Part shown: positions 23,237-31,508 of the stretch, in pieces
Layout of the letters: every line of letters starts with the position of its first letter
How positions within the stretch are numbered: position 1 is the first letter of the stretch
Source of the DNA: Stenotrophomonas tumulicola
GTDB taxonomy: Bacteria > Pseudomonadota > Gammaproteobacteria > Xanthomonadales > Xanthomonadaceae
Direction of reading: 5' to 3'
DNA: 64,000 nt
NCBI RefSeq assembly: GCF_014117215.1
Contig: NZ_JACGXS010000007.1
Coordinates: 62,001 to 126,000 of the forward strand
Program-made: the position numbers and the translations under genes
The notes under the pieces: model-generated
What the model was told of the DNA's origin: nothing
What the model saw: only the letters and a program-made list of their open reading frames with translations
Database searches by the model: none

Positions 23237-23961
23237 ACGCACCGCTGCGGGTACTGGTGGTCGATGATGCACGCCTGGCGCGGCAGGAGCTGCGCACCCT
23301 GTTGTCCACGCTGCCGTGGGTGGCGTGCATCGGCGAAGCGGACGACGTGCCGGCCGCACGGGAGGCCATCGCGCGGCTACGGCCGGACGTGGTGCTGCTG
23401 GATGTGCAGATGCCATCCGGAAGTGGATTCGACGTACTGGATGGCCTGGACGCGGTACCGCCGGTGGTGTTCGTCACTGCCTACGATGCATATGCCGTGC
23501 GCGCGTTCCAGGCCAACGCGTTGGATTACCTGGTCAAGCCGGTGGAGGCGCCGCGCCTGCAGGAAGCGCTGCAACGTGCGCTGGATCGCCGTGTGCTGCC
23601 CGATGCGGGCGCCGAACGTTCGTTGTTGGGAGTGCACGACCAGGTGTTCCTGCGTGATGGCGATCGCTGCTGGTTCGTGGCAGTGGCCGAGATCAGCCGC
23701 ATCGTGGTCGATGGCAACTACGCGCGGTTGTGGTTCGGCGACCAGAACGCGCTGCTCGGTCGCAGCCTCAGTGCGCTGGAGGCGCGGCTTCCGCCTGCGC
23801 TGTTCTTCCGTGCCAACCGCAACACCCTGGTGAACCTGCACATGGTGCGTGCGGTGGAGCCTTCCATCGGCGACGGCTACGACCTGGTCCTGTCCAACGG
23901 CAGCCACGTGGAGGTATCGCGCCGGCAGGCACGTGAGCTGCGCGAGCGGATGGCGTTGTAA
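23233..23961 (+). CDS. LytTR-family response regulator
   Basis: A 242-residue partner of the upstream kinase. The receiver domain (1-120) has VVDDA, phospho-acceptor Asp57 in LLDVQMP, and VFVTAYD and DYLVKP. A LytTR DNA-binding domain occupies about 137-242 (FFRANRNTLVNLHMVRAVEP). It resembles AlgR-type regulators by architecture, but orthology cannot be decided from sequence alone. Its ATG overlaps the kinase stop. Confidence 0.9.
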   Translation: MNAPLRVLVVDDARLARQELRTLLSTLPWVACIGEADDVPAAREAIARLRPDVVLLDVQMPSGSGFDVLDGLDAVPPVVFVTAYDAYAVRAFQANALDYLVKPVEAPRLQEALQRALDRRVLPDAGAERSLLGVHDQVFLRDGDRCWFVAVAEISRIVVDGNYARLWFGDQNALLGRSLSALEARLPPALFFRANRNTLVNLHMVRAVEPSIGDGYDLVLSNGSHVEVSRRQARELRERMAL

Positions 23962-24033
23962 CACCGGCGTCGGGCGGAGACTCCCCGCTGTGCGCCGGTC
24001 GACGCCGATCCATTACCGTTCCGCGCGGGTGCT

Positions 24034-25320
24034 TCATGCGTTGCCGGGTGCGTGGTTGCCGAGCACGGCCACGGTGCTGCCCGGCTCGGCATGGATGTCG
24101 AGCGAAAGGCCCTGCTGGTCGCACAGGCGGCGCACGATGCTCAGGCCCAGCCCATCTCCCTGGCTGTCGGCCCCCTTGTCGAACGGCCGCGGCCGGGGCC
24201 AGCGTTGCAGTATCTCGCTGGCATCGGCACTGTTGCGGATGACCAGCGCGGGTCCGCGCATGCACAGCTGCACGTGTCCGTCGCGGGTATGTGCGAAGGC
24301 GTTGCCAACCAGGTTCGCCAGCACGAGCTGCAGCGCGCTTTCCTCCGCCCGCAGGGTGGCGTCTTCGCCGACCTCCATCCGGACCTGGACCGGGCGCTCT
24401 TCGAGCAGGGGCGCGTAATCCACGATCACCCGTTCCAGCAGCGGGGCCAGCCGGCAGGGGACGGCGGCTTGGGCCTGGTCGTCCTCGCGGGCGAGCGCCA
24501 GCAGGGTGACCACGGCCTGCTGCAGTTGCAGGGCCGACAGGCGTATGTGCTGCAGGTGCTGGCGTCCGCGCGTGGACAGCCCGTCCTCGCCCAGCAGTTG
24601 GCCGGCTGCACTGGAGATCACCGCCAACGGCGTACGCAGTTCGTGGCTGGCGTCGCGGGTGAAAGCATGTTCGCGTTCGACGAAATCGGTGATGCGCGCC
24701 GACAGCCTGTCCAGTGCGCGCGCCAGCACACCGATCTCGTCGTTCTCGAAATCCTTGGAAAGATCGGGTGGCAGGTAGCGCGCGGACAAACCTTCGACCT
24801 GGTCCACCAGACGGTACAGGCTGCGCGTGGAGCGCCGGGCCATCCAGCCGCCAAGCAGCACGGCCAACAGCACCATCGCCGCGCCACTGACCAGCAGCAC
24901 CATCACCACGTGGTCACGGATCGGCCTGACCACCAGTTGCCCGCTTACCTCTGCCACCAGCCAGGCCGGCGAAGCGGGTGCGGCGGGCAGCAGCCGGTGC
25001 ACGTGGTAATGGCGCCCGTCGCTGCCGGGGAACTCGCTGCGCCAGGGTTCGCGCTGGAAAGTGGCGCGCATGTCAGCGGGCAGGTCTGCCGGATCGCGGT
25101 ACACCCGCATGGACGGGTCAAGCGGCGTGACCCACCCTTGTGCCGCATGCGCGGCAAGTTGACGCTGCGCCTCGCGTTGCAACGCGGCGTTGAATACGCT
25201 GTCCTCCACTACGTACATGAATGCCAGTGCATACAGCCCGAAGACGGTAGCCACCAACAGGGCGAAGCCGGAAAATGCAAGCATCAGCCGCCTGCGCAGG
25301 CGGTGGACCGGGTGGCTCAT
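24034..25320 (-). CDS. Two-component sensor histidine kinase (HisKA type)
   Basis: Inner-membrane kinase of 428 residues from ATG 25320. It has two membrane segments (about 13-35 and 155-178) flanking a periplasmic sensor region, a HAMP-like stretch, the H-box RDASHELRTPL with His226, an N-box (LANLVGNAFAH) and a G-box (GDGLGLSIVRRL). An internal loop after the N-box is shorter than usual. The ATG overlaps the stop of the regulator gene, so the order is PfpI-like protein, regulator, kinase. Confidence 0.9.
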   Translation of the reverse strand: MSHPVHRLRRRLMLAFSGFALLVATVFGLYALAFMYVVEDSVFNAALQREAQRQLAAHAAQGWVTPLDPSMRVYRDPADLPADMRATFQREPWRSEFPGSDGRHYHVHRLLPAAPASPAWLVAEVSGQLVVRPIRDHVVMVLLVSGAAMVLLAVLLGGWMARRSTRSLYRLVDQVEGLSARYLPPDLSKDFENDEIGVLARALDRLSARITDFVEREHAFTRDASHELRTPLAVISSAAGQLLGEDGLSTRGRQHLQHIRLSALQLQQAVVTLLALAREDDQAQAAVPCRLAPLLERVIVDYAPLLEERPVQVRMEVGEDATLRAEESALQLVLANLVGNAFAHTRDGHVQLCMRGPALVIRNSADASEILQRWPRPRPFDKGADSQGDGLGLSIVRRLCDQQGLSLDIHAEPGSTVAVLGNHAPGNA

Positions 25321-26006
25321 GGCGCCGCCTCGAGGCGGAAGCCCACGCCGTGCACGGTGCGCAGCATGGCGCCGGCAAAGGGCTTGTCCAGTACCTGCCG
25401 CAGCAGGTACAGGTGCGAGCGCAGCGGGTCGGAGGGCGGCGCCTGGTCGCCCCACAGGCGCTGGACCAGCTCGCTGCGGGTCAAGGTGCGTGGCCAGGCT
25501 TCGGCCAGCGCCAGCAGGATGCGCTGTGGCAGTTGCTGCAGGTCCAACGGCTGGCCATCGCGCCAGGCCTGCCCGCTGCGCCGGTCGATGCACAGGGGCC
25601 CCACGCGCAACAGATGCGCCTGGCCCGCGCGATGGCGTCGCGCCAAGGCCAGGCAGCGTGCCAGCAGTTCGGCATCATCGAAGGGCTTGACCAGGTAATC
25701 GTCGGCGCCACTTTCAAAGCCCTTCAGCTTGTCGGCCATCGCATCACGAGCGGTCAGCATCAACACCGGCACGTGGCGGTCGCTCTGTTCACGCAGCCGC
25801 TGGCACAGCGAGATGCCATCCAGGCCGGGCAGGCCGATATCCAGCAACAGTACGTCGGGTGGATCGGCCAGCGCCATGCGCAGCCCACTGACGCCGTCGC
25901 CGGCGAAATCCACGACATGCCCCTGGGCATGCAGCAGGTCGACGATGGCGGTCGCCAACGGCAGGTTGTCTTCGATCAACAGCAGGCGCAGGCGCTCGGC
26001 GTCCAT
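25317..26006 (-). CDS. OmpR/PhoB-family response regulator
   Basis: A 229-residue regulator: receiver domain with Asp56 (LLLDIGLPG), LMLTARD and DYLVKPFD, then a winged-helix domain (about 130-225) with LTRSELVQRLWG and HLYLLRQVLDKPF. It is the partner of the kinase that follows. Only two bases separate it from the DJ-1/PfpI gene upstream, so all three are expected on one mRNA. Confidence 0.92.
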   Translation of the reverse strand: MDAERLRLLLIEDNLPLATAIVDLLHAQGHVVDFAGDGVSGLRMALADPPDVLLLDIGLPGLDGISLCQRLREQSDRHVPVLMLTARDAMADKLKGFESGADDYLVKPFDDAELLARCLALARRHRAGQAHLLRVGPLCIDRRSGQAWRDGQPLDLQQLPQRILLALAEAWPRTLTRSELVQRLWGDQAPPSDPLRSHLYLLRQVLDKPFAGAMLRTVHGVGFRLEAAP

Positions 26007-26008
26007 AG

Positions 26009-27118
26009 TCAGGGCTGCATGCGGGCCAACAAGGCCTTAGCTTGTTCCAGCTGCGGATGCTTTTCCAGCACCGGCTGCAGGTGCTTGCGTGCGGCGGCGG
26101 TATCTCCCAGCCGCAGGTGCGCCTCGGCGATGGCCACGTCCAGTTGCGGCTCGTCCATCCACGGCCGGCCCAGCAGCATGATCGCCAGTGCATCGCCGAT
26201 CACCTGCGGAGACTGCGCTGCCTGCAGCTGGTAATAGCCGAGGATGCCGATCAACTGCGCATGGTAATCGGCACCATGGGCCGCAAGCTCGGCAGCGGCG
26301 TGGCCGTCACGCTGGCGCAGGTGCTGTTCCACCAGGGCCATGCTGCGCTCGTCGCGCCAACGGTCACGGGCAACTGGCACGCGTCCGCTGGCACGTACCA
26401 CGGCCTCGGCGGTGGCGGGGGTGGAATAGGGGTTCTGTCCGGTCACCAGGCGCCCGTCGACCACCACTTTGGGCATCATCAGGGGGGCTTCCTCCCAGCG
26501 GGCACCGCGTCCACGCATCGCCGGTTCCAGCTGGAACGCGAACTCGCTTGCCCATCGCTTGCCGAACAGCGCTTCTTCTTCCTCGGTGAAGCCGGTCATC
26601 GCCCGGCCCTGCACCAGGTGGCTGCCATCGGCCAGGCGCACCTCCGCCAATGCCGCTGGTCCATGGCAGACCGCAGCGACCACGCCGCCCTGCGTCCAGA
26701 CCGCCGCCAGCACGTCCTGCAGTGCCGTATCTACAGGCAGGTCGAACATCGCGCCCTTGCCACCGATCACCATCACTGCATCGTAGCGGCGCGGATCCAG
26801 CGAGGCCGTCGGCAGGGTAGCGGCCAGCTTCGAAGTGGCATCGGTGTCGGCCAGCAGCTCTGCGTTGAAGGCTTCCTCCGGATTGAACTTGTCAGCTTCG
26901 ACGCGGCCGCCGCGCGGACTGGCCACCTCCACGTGGAAACCGTTGCGCTTCAGGATCAGCCAGGCCTGGGCGAACTCATCCATTTCGAAACCCGGCCGGG
27001 TCTGGCCCTGGTCGCGCCCCTCGCTGCTGACCACCAGCAGGGCGCGCGGTGGATCCGTGGCCGCTGCGACGAAAGGAAAGAGCATCAGGATCGTGGCGAG
27101 CAGATGGGTGCGGGGCAT
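26009..27118 (-). CDS. Exported DJ-1/PfpI-family protein with C-terminal TPR-like region
   Basis: A 369-residue protein from ATG 27118 with a signal peptide (MPRTHLLATILMLFPFVAAA). The DJ-1/PfpI (type 1 glutamine amidotransferase-like) domain spans about 25-240, with nucleophile-elbow Cys151 in AAVCHGPAA and an acidic residue in GFEMDEFA. The last 120 residues are helical and repeat-like. Relatives include glyoxalase III-like proteins; export to the periplasm is less usual. It leads a two-component operon, suggesting a stress-sensing or detoxification role (inference). Confidence 0.78.
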   Translation of the reverse strand: MPRTHLLATILMLFPFVAAATDPPRALLVVSSEGRDQGQTRPGFEMDEFAQAWLILKRNGFHVEVASPRGGRVEADKFNPEEAFNAELLADTDATSKLAATLPTASLDPRRYDAVMVIGGKGAMFDLPVDTALQDVLAAVWTQGGVVAAVCHGPAALAEVRLADGSHLVQGRAMTGFTEEEEALFGKRWASEFAFQLEPAMRGRGARWEEAPLMMPKVVVDGRLVTGQNPYSTPATAEAVVRASGRVPVARDRWRDERSMALVEQHLRQRDGHAAAELAAHGADYHAQLIGILGYYQLQAAQSPQVIGDALAIMLLGRPWMDEPQLDVAIAEAHLRLGDTAAARKHLQPVLEKHPQLEQAKALLARMQP

Positions 27119-27267
27119 GGTTGGGTCTCCAGGACAGGGATGTGCAGTCTCCGGGCGTAATGTGAAACGGATTTCAATCGCCTGATCGGGGATGCGGCGC
27201 ACCATGCCGGGCATGGCCCGGCACTGCCCGGACGGGGTGTCGTAGATGGACGGATATCTGGCTGGTC
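27119..27267. other. Intergenic region upstream of the PfpI-like operon
   Basis: No gene was found here. It must hold the minus-strand promoter of the PfpI-like operon; a GAAATCCGTTTCAC partial dyad (27164-27177) could be a regulator site, but this is weak. A REP palindrome is at 27206-27222. Confidence 0.4.
27206..27222 (-). repeat. REP palindrome core
   Basis: A perfect 7-bp stem GCCGGGC/GCCCGGC with loop ATG. The flanking GTAG is degenerate (GCAG on the minus strand). It separates the PfpI-like operon from the structured leader downstream. Confidence 0.65.
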
Positions 27268-27399
27268 ATGCCCGGACCACGGCCTCCTCTGGTGGCGACA
27301 GGCGTTGGCATATCTGGAATGGCAGCGGTGCTGGATGAAACTGCAGGTTTCCTGATGGACGCGGAAGCTACGTACTTTGCAGCATGGCCGGGCTGGTGA
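27268..27399 (+). CDS. Possible small ORF (43 aa) in antidote-gene leader
   Basis: Open frame of 43 codons ending ...TYFAAWPGW. It has an internal alternative ATG at 27319 (MAAVLDETAGFLMDAEATY). No clear Shine-Dalgarno is seen. Third-position G+C is only about 53 percent, far below the neighbouring genes, which argues against an ordinary native gene. Its stop codon falls at the 5' strand and loop of hairpin H1 in the structured leader. It could be a leader peptide or chance. Confidence 0.2.
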   Translation: MPGPRPPLVATGVGISGMAAVLDETAGFLMDAEATYFAAWPGW

Positions 27400-27540
27400 C
27401 GTAGAAGCACCGGCCGGGATTGGAGTCCCGTCGAATGGACCAAATTGGCTCTGTTTTGCCCCTTGGGCACGGCGGAGAATGCATCACCACGCCAGTCCTC
27501 TGGCGGGCGATGCGTGGGGATTCCCATCCGCCGGTTTTTG
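27391..27540 (+). ncRNA. Candidate structured RNA / leader with terminator-like hairpin
   Basis: Several helices can be drawn. H1 is GGCTGGTG/CACCGGCC (27391-27398 with 27408-27415, one G-U, loop ACGTAGAAG). H2 is GGGA/TCCC (27416-27429) with TTGGAG in the loop. H4 has three nested helices: CGGCGGA/TCCGCCG (27470-27476 with 27527-27533), GCATC/GATGC (27481-27485 with 27509-27513) and CGCCAG/CTGGCG (27490-27495 with 27500-27505). H4 is followed at once by GTTTTTG, as in an intrinsic terminator. I do not recognise an RNA family. It could be an independent sRNA or an attenuator for the downstream gene. Confidence 0.4.
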
Positions 27541-27614
27541 GCTTGTTCCCGGTACTCCAACCCGCATCGTCCGCCGCCTTGCGCCTGTTGCAGGCGGCCT
27601 CCCATGACGTGTGA
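27435..27614 (+). CDS. Possible small ORF (59 aa) coupled to the antidote-like gene
   Basis: A 59-codon frame from ATG 27435 (MDQIGSVLPLGHGGECI...). A GGAG nine bases upstream lies in the loop of hairpin H2. Its TGA (27612-27614) overlaps the GAGG that serves the next gene at 27624, a layout typical of translational coupling. Third-position G+C is about 71 percent, somewhat below neighbours. The frame runs through the terminator-like hairpin H4, so the coding and structured-RNA readings compete. No family recognised. Confidence 0.28.
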   Translation: MDQIGSVLPLGHGGECITTPVLWRAMRGDSHPPVFGLFPVLQPASSAALRLLQAASHDV

Positions 27615-27623
27615 GGTTGACCG

Positions 27624-28043
27624 ATGCCCGAACTTACCGTGAGCGCCGCACGCCTGTACTCCCTGATTGGCGACGGCATGCATGACCTGCCCGTCGAAGT
27701 CATCGAGAAACTGGAGCGCATGCTGCAGCGCTACGGCATGCAGCATCCCGCCGACGAACCCGAGTGGTGGGACGCCGGCGGATATCCGCGCAGCGCGTTG
27801 GACATCGCGTGCTACCTGGATGCCTGCATCGTGGAAAGTGGAGGCGACCCGAAGACCGTGGCCGAGGCGTTGCTGGCCGTCGCCGATGCCAACGACCTGC
27901 GCCGCATCGCCCGCGCGTGTGGCCTGCCCTGCGATGTGCTGCGCCGGCAGCTGTCCGGCAGGCGCACCCTCAGCTTCGGCACGGTGCTCGGTGCCATGCG
28001 CGCGCTGGGCGTGCAGCTCAGGGTCCATGCCGGCGCGAGGTAG
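27624..28043 (+). CDS. Antidote-like HTH protein (orphan)
   Basis: A 139-residue protein. The C-terminal half (about 78-139) resembles addiction-module antidote proteins of the HigA/HTH kind: ALLAVADANDLRRIARACGL, then a recognition-like helix and FGTVLGAMRALGVQL. The N-terminal half (VSAARLYSLIGDGMHDLPVEV) is not recognised. GAGG lies seven bases before the ATG. No toxin gene is adjacent on either strand unless the 59-codon ORF upstream is one. DNA binding and antitoxin function are inferences. Confidence 0.6.
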   Translation: MPELTVSAARLYSLIGDGMHDLPVEVIEKLERMLQRYGMQHPADEPEWWDAGGYPRSALDIACYLDACIVESGGDPKTVAEALLAVADANDLRRIARACGLPCDVLRRQLSGRRTLSFGTVLGAMRALGVQLRVHAGAR

Positions 28044-28081
28044 CGGGGCCGCGCCTGCTCTACGGCGCAGGGGTGGCTTGC

Positions 28082-28087
28082 TAGAAT
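28082..28087 (+). promoter_or_regulatory. -10-like box six bases before the DUF3228 start
   Basis: TAGAAT is followed by CGAAGC and then the ATG at 28094. With a normal -10 to start distance this mRNA would begin at or next to its start codon (leaderless). The -35 region is poor. Confidence 0.4.
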
Positions 28088-28093
28088 CGAAGC

Positions 28094-28651
28094 ATGTCCA
28101 TCGTCCTCACCGAATTCGCCCGGCCGCGCCTGTTCCCGCGCACGCCGCGTGCCAACACCATCCAGGACTGCAGTGCCGAGCAGTTCGTCCAGCATCTCAA
28201 CACGCATGAACCGCTGAAGGTGCTGGAGGGTTATGCGCCGTTCTGCAAACTGTTCGTGTACCCGAACTGGACCAGCACGCGTTGCCTGACCGTGCCGATC
28301 ACCGATGGCAACCGCCACCTGCTGCGCAGCGGTTACGAGGCCCGCAACCGCGAAGAGTTGCCGGTGCTGGTGCGCTGGTTCGAAGGCGTGGAATCGCCGG
28401 TGGCCGATTACCTGGTGGTGATCCTGTACAGCGCCGGGCAGCTGGCGAAGGAAGGTTCCCCGATCGACGCCGACTGGGGCATCGTCGGCTGCATCTACAC
28501 CGCCGAGCCGGAAGAGGTGCCGATGGCGCCGATCACCATGATGCGCAATGCGCTGGGTGTGGAAGAGGGCGGCTCGGGCGTGCCGCTGGATCGTGACGCG
28601 TATGCGCGTGCAGTGGCATTCTGGGACGGCAACGCCAACTGGCGTCCGTGA
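28094..28651 (+). CDS. DUF3228 family protein
   Basis: A 185-residue soluble protein of the DUF3228 family, function unknown. Recognised by its overall sequence (VLEGYAPFCKLFVYPNWTSTRC, then ARNREELPVLVRWF and DWGIVGCI). No signal peptide or membrane segment. The gene has a -10-like box directly upstream and no Shine-Dalgarno, consistent with a leaderless message. It converges on the next gene with a six-base gap. Confidence 0.75.
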   Translation: MSIVLTEFARPRLFPRTPRANTIQDCSAEQFVQHLNTHEPLKVLEGYAPFCKLFVYPNWTSTRCLTVPITDGNRHLLRSGYEARNREELPVLVRWFEGVESPVADYLVVILYSAGQLAKEGSPIDADWGIVGCIYTAEPEEVPMAPITMMRNALGVEEGGSGVPLDRDAYARAVAFWDGNANWRP

Positions 28652-28657
28652 CAGGGA

Positions 28658-29191
28658 TCAGGTTCCTTTCTCACCAGGAACAGGACCTGGTCCCAGCTCG
28701 TCGAACTCCGGTACGCGCTGCCACTCCCACCACGGGTAGTGGTATTCGCGGTCCGATGCCTGCCACCCGGATCCGCACTCCGAGCAGATGACGGTGTGCA
28801 TCTGGCCCCACCCGCCTTCGGCCTCGCCGAGTGCCTTGATCCGTACGTGGCCGTGTTGGGCTTCTCGGCGTGGATCAAAGAACAGGTAGTGCGGATACAA
28901 CCCGCATGTGCAACCTGCGTGTTCCTGCCAGTATCGCAGCCGGCGCATCGCGAACGTCACGTGCACGTCGTCGGCGAGCAACGTGCGGCCGAGTGCGATG
29001 CCGGCGATCGCGCGGTCGATGCGCCCGACCCATGCCGCCAACACATCCAGTTCCGTTGCCTCGCGCAGGTGCGCGATATCGCGTGCCGCGGCGCGGATGC
29101 GACTGGGATCGGACGACAATAGCGCCTGCAGCCGTTCCGCGGCGGGCCCGTCGCTGGGTGCCACGACGCGCGCGGAAAACGGCCAGCGCAT
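28658..29191 (-). CDS. Unrecognised Cys-containing protein downstream of ybaK
   Basis: A 177-residue protein from ATG 29191, whose A is shared with the ybaK stop (TGATG), so it should be translated with ybaK. The middle is helical (LLSSDPSRIRAAARDIAHL). The C-terminal half has two Cys clusters, CTCGLYPHY and CSECGSGW, with nearby His residues, which could bind a metal. No family recognised. An upstream ATG at 29230 is in frame but lies inside ybaK. Confidence 0.6.
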   Translation of the reverse strand: MRWPFSARVVAPSDGPAAERLQALLSSDPSRIRAAARDIAHLREATELDVLAAWVGRIDRAIAGIALGRTLLADDVHVTFAMRRLRYWQEHAGCTCGLYPHYLFFDPRREAQHGHVRIKALGEAEGGWGQMHTVICSECGSGWQASDREYHYPWWEWQRVPEFDELGPGPVPGEKGT

Positions 29192-29664
29192 CAGCGCGGA
29201 CGCTCGAGTACGGTGAAATGGGCATCGCACAGCGTAGCCAAGTCCCGGGGTGACAGCGCGACCTCCAGGCCACGTCGTCCGGCGCTTACATGAATGGTGG
29301 CCAGCGCCTGTGCACTGGCGTCGATGAAGGTGCGCAGCCGCTTTTTCTGGCCGAGCGGACTGATGCCACCCACCAGGTAACCGGTCGCGCGCTGTGCGGC
29401 GTCCACGGCCGCCATTTCACACTTCCGGCAGCCGGCAGCGTGGGCCAGTGCCTTCAGGTCCAGCTGCCCGGCAACCGGCACGATGGCGACCAGCAGCTCG
29501 TGGGTTTCGGTGCTGGCCAACAGCGTCTTGAATACCTGCGTTGCGTCCAGGCCGAGTTTTTCGACTGCTTCGTTGCCGAAGGAATCGGCATGCGTATCGT
29601 GCACGTAGCTGTGTACGGTGTGCGCGACCCTCTCGCGCTGGAGCAGTTTGATGGCTGGGGTCAT
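29191..29664 (-). CDS. ybaK: Cys-tRNA(Pro)/Cys-tRNA(Cys) deacylase YbaK
   Basis: A 157-residue YbaK/EbsC-family trans-editing factor that removes cysteine mischarged on tRNA(Pro). Seen are FKTLLA, a conserved Lys region (LDLKALAHAAG), GYLVGGISPLGQKK and the C-terminal SAGRRGLEVALSPRDL. The length is standard. It is followed, with a one-base overlap, by the unrecognised Cys-containing gene. Confidence 0.88.
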   Translation of the reverse strand: MTPAIKLLQRERVAHTVHSYVHDTHADSFGNEAVEKLGLDATQVFKTLLASTETHELLVAIVPVAGQLDLKALAHAAGCRKCEMAAVDAAQRATGYLVGGISPLGQKKRLRTFIDASAQALATIHVSAGRRGLEVALSPRDLATLCDAHFTVLERPR

Positions 29665-29723
29665 GGGCGCATTCTAGCGAGATCAAGGTGTGTTGCCTTG
29701 ACCCGGACTCTGGCGCCAGCAGC

Positions 29724-29746
29724 AGCGGGTCATGGACCCGCTCTAC
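29724..29746 (-). repeat. GTAG REP, AGCGGGTC subtype
   Basis: On the minus strand GTAG precedes AGCGGGTC/GACCCGCT, an 8-bp stem around a three-base loop. The same subtype recurs at 51294-51316. It differs in stem sequence from the CGCCGGGC-type copies that dominate the window. Confidence 0.75.
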
Positions 29747-29789
29747 CAGACAGGTCGTGGCCGTCACCGGCACGCAATGCGGCCGCAGA

Positions 29790-29817
29790 CGAAAACGGGC
29801 GCCCGAAGGCGCCCGTC
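29790..29817 (-). terminator. Intrinsic terminator of ahcY
   Basis: A 9-bp stem ACGGGCGCC/GGCGCCCGT with a TTCG loop (minus strand), followed by TTTTCGTC. It lies 28 bases after the ahcY stop. Confidence 0.88.
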
Positions 29818-29844
29818 CCGGGATCAATACGGCACGCCGCCTGA

Positions 29845-31290
<1,446 letters not shown>

Positions 31291-31330
31291 TGAAAGCTCC
31301 GGTTGTGGACGAGCGTGTGCTCGTATCTAG

Positions 31331-31398
31331 CCGGGCGCCGTTTTACATTGCCACCCTCCGAGCCTGGCCGGGGTCTCCGGTCGCAGCGCCCCTCGGCG
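31331..31398 (-). promoter_or_regulatory. S-adenosylhomocysteine (SAH) riboswitch upstream of ahcY
   Basis: In gene direction the leader matches the SAH riboswitch core: CGAGGGGCGCTGCGACC, then GCCAGGCTCGG, then AACGGCGCCCG. P1 can form between CCGAG (31396-31392) and CTCGG (31362-31358). The pseudoknot can form between GGGCGC (31391-31386) and GCGCCC (31338-31333). In this class SAH binding favours expression, which makes sense for the SAH-degrading enzyme. Position and conserved bases together make this call strong. Confidence 0.9.
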
Positions 31399-31411
31399 GG
31401 GGAAGGTGCCC

Positions 31412-31439
31412 ATTATATCGCCGCCTGCGCCGTGCCCAA
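31412..31439 (-). promoter_or_regulatory. ahcY promoter
   Basis: TATAAT (31417-31412) with TTGGGC 16 bases upstream (31439-31434). Transcription would begin a few bases before the SAH aptamer, so the riboswitch heads the mRNA. Confidence 0.7.
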
Positions 31440-31508
31440 CCATCGGCAGGGGGTGAAAGGCGTGGCGGCTGTTAAGGTCGGGTATTCACATGCAGCGAAG
31501 GGATGGTC

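Noticed and set aside
27391..27623. Leader of the antidote-like gene considered as a type III toxin-antitoxin RNA or a retron
   Set aside because: There are no tandem RNA repeats, no ToxN-like endoribonuclease and no reverse transcriptase nearby.
27174..28028. 284-codon minus-strand open frame through the structured leader and the antidote-like gene
   Set aside because: No start with ribosome site, no recognised domain, and half of it is antisense to the better supported plus-strand gene.
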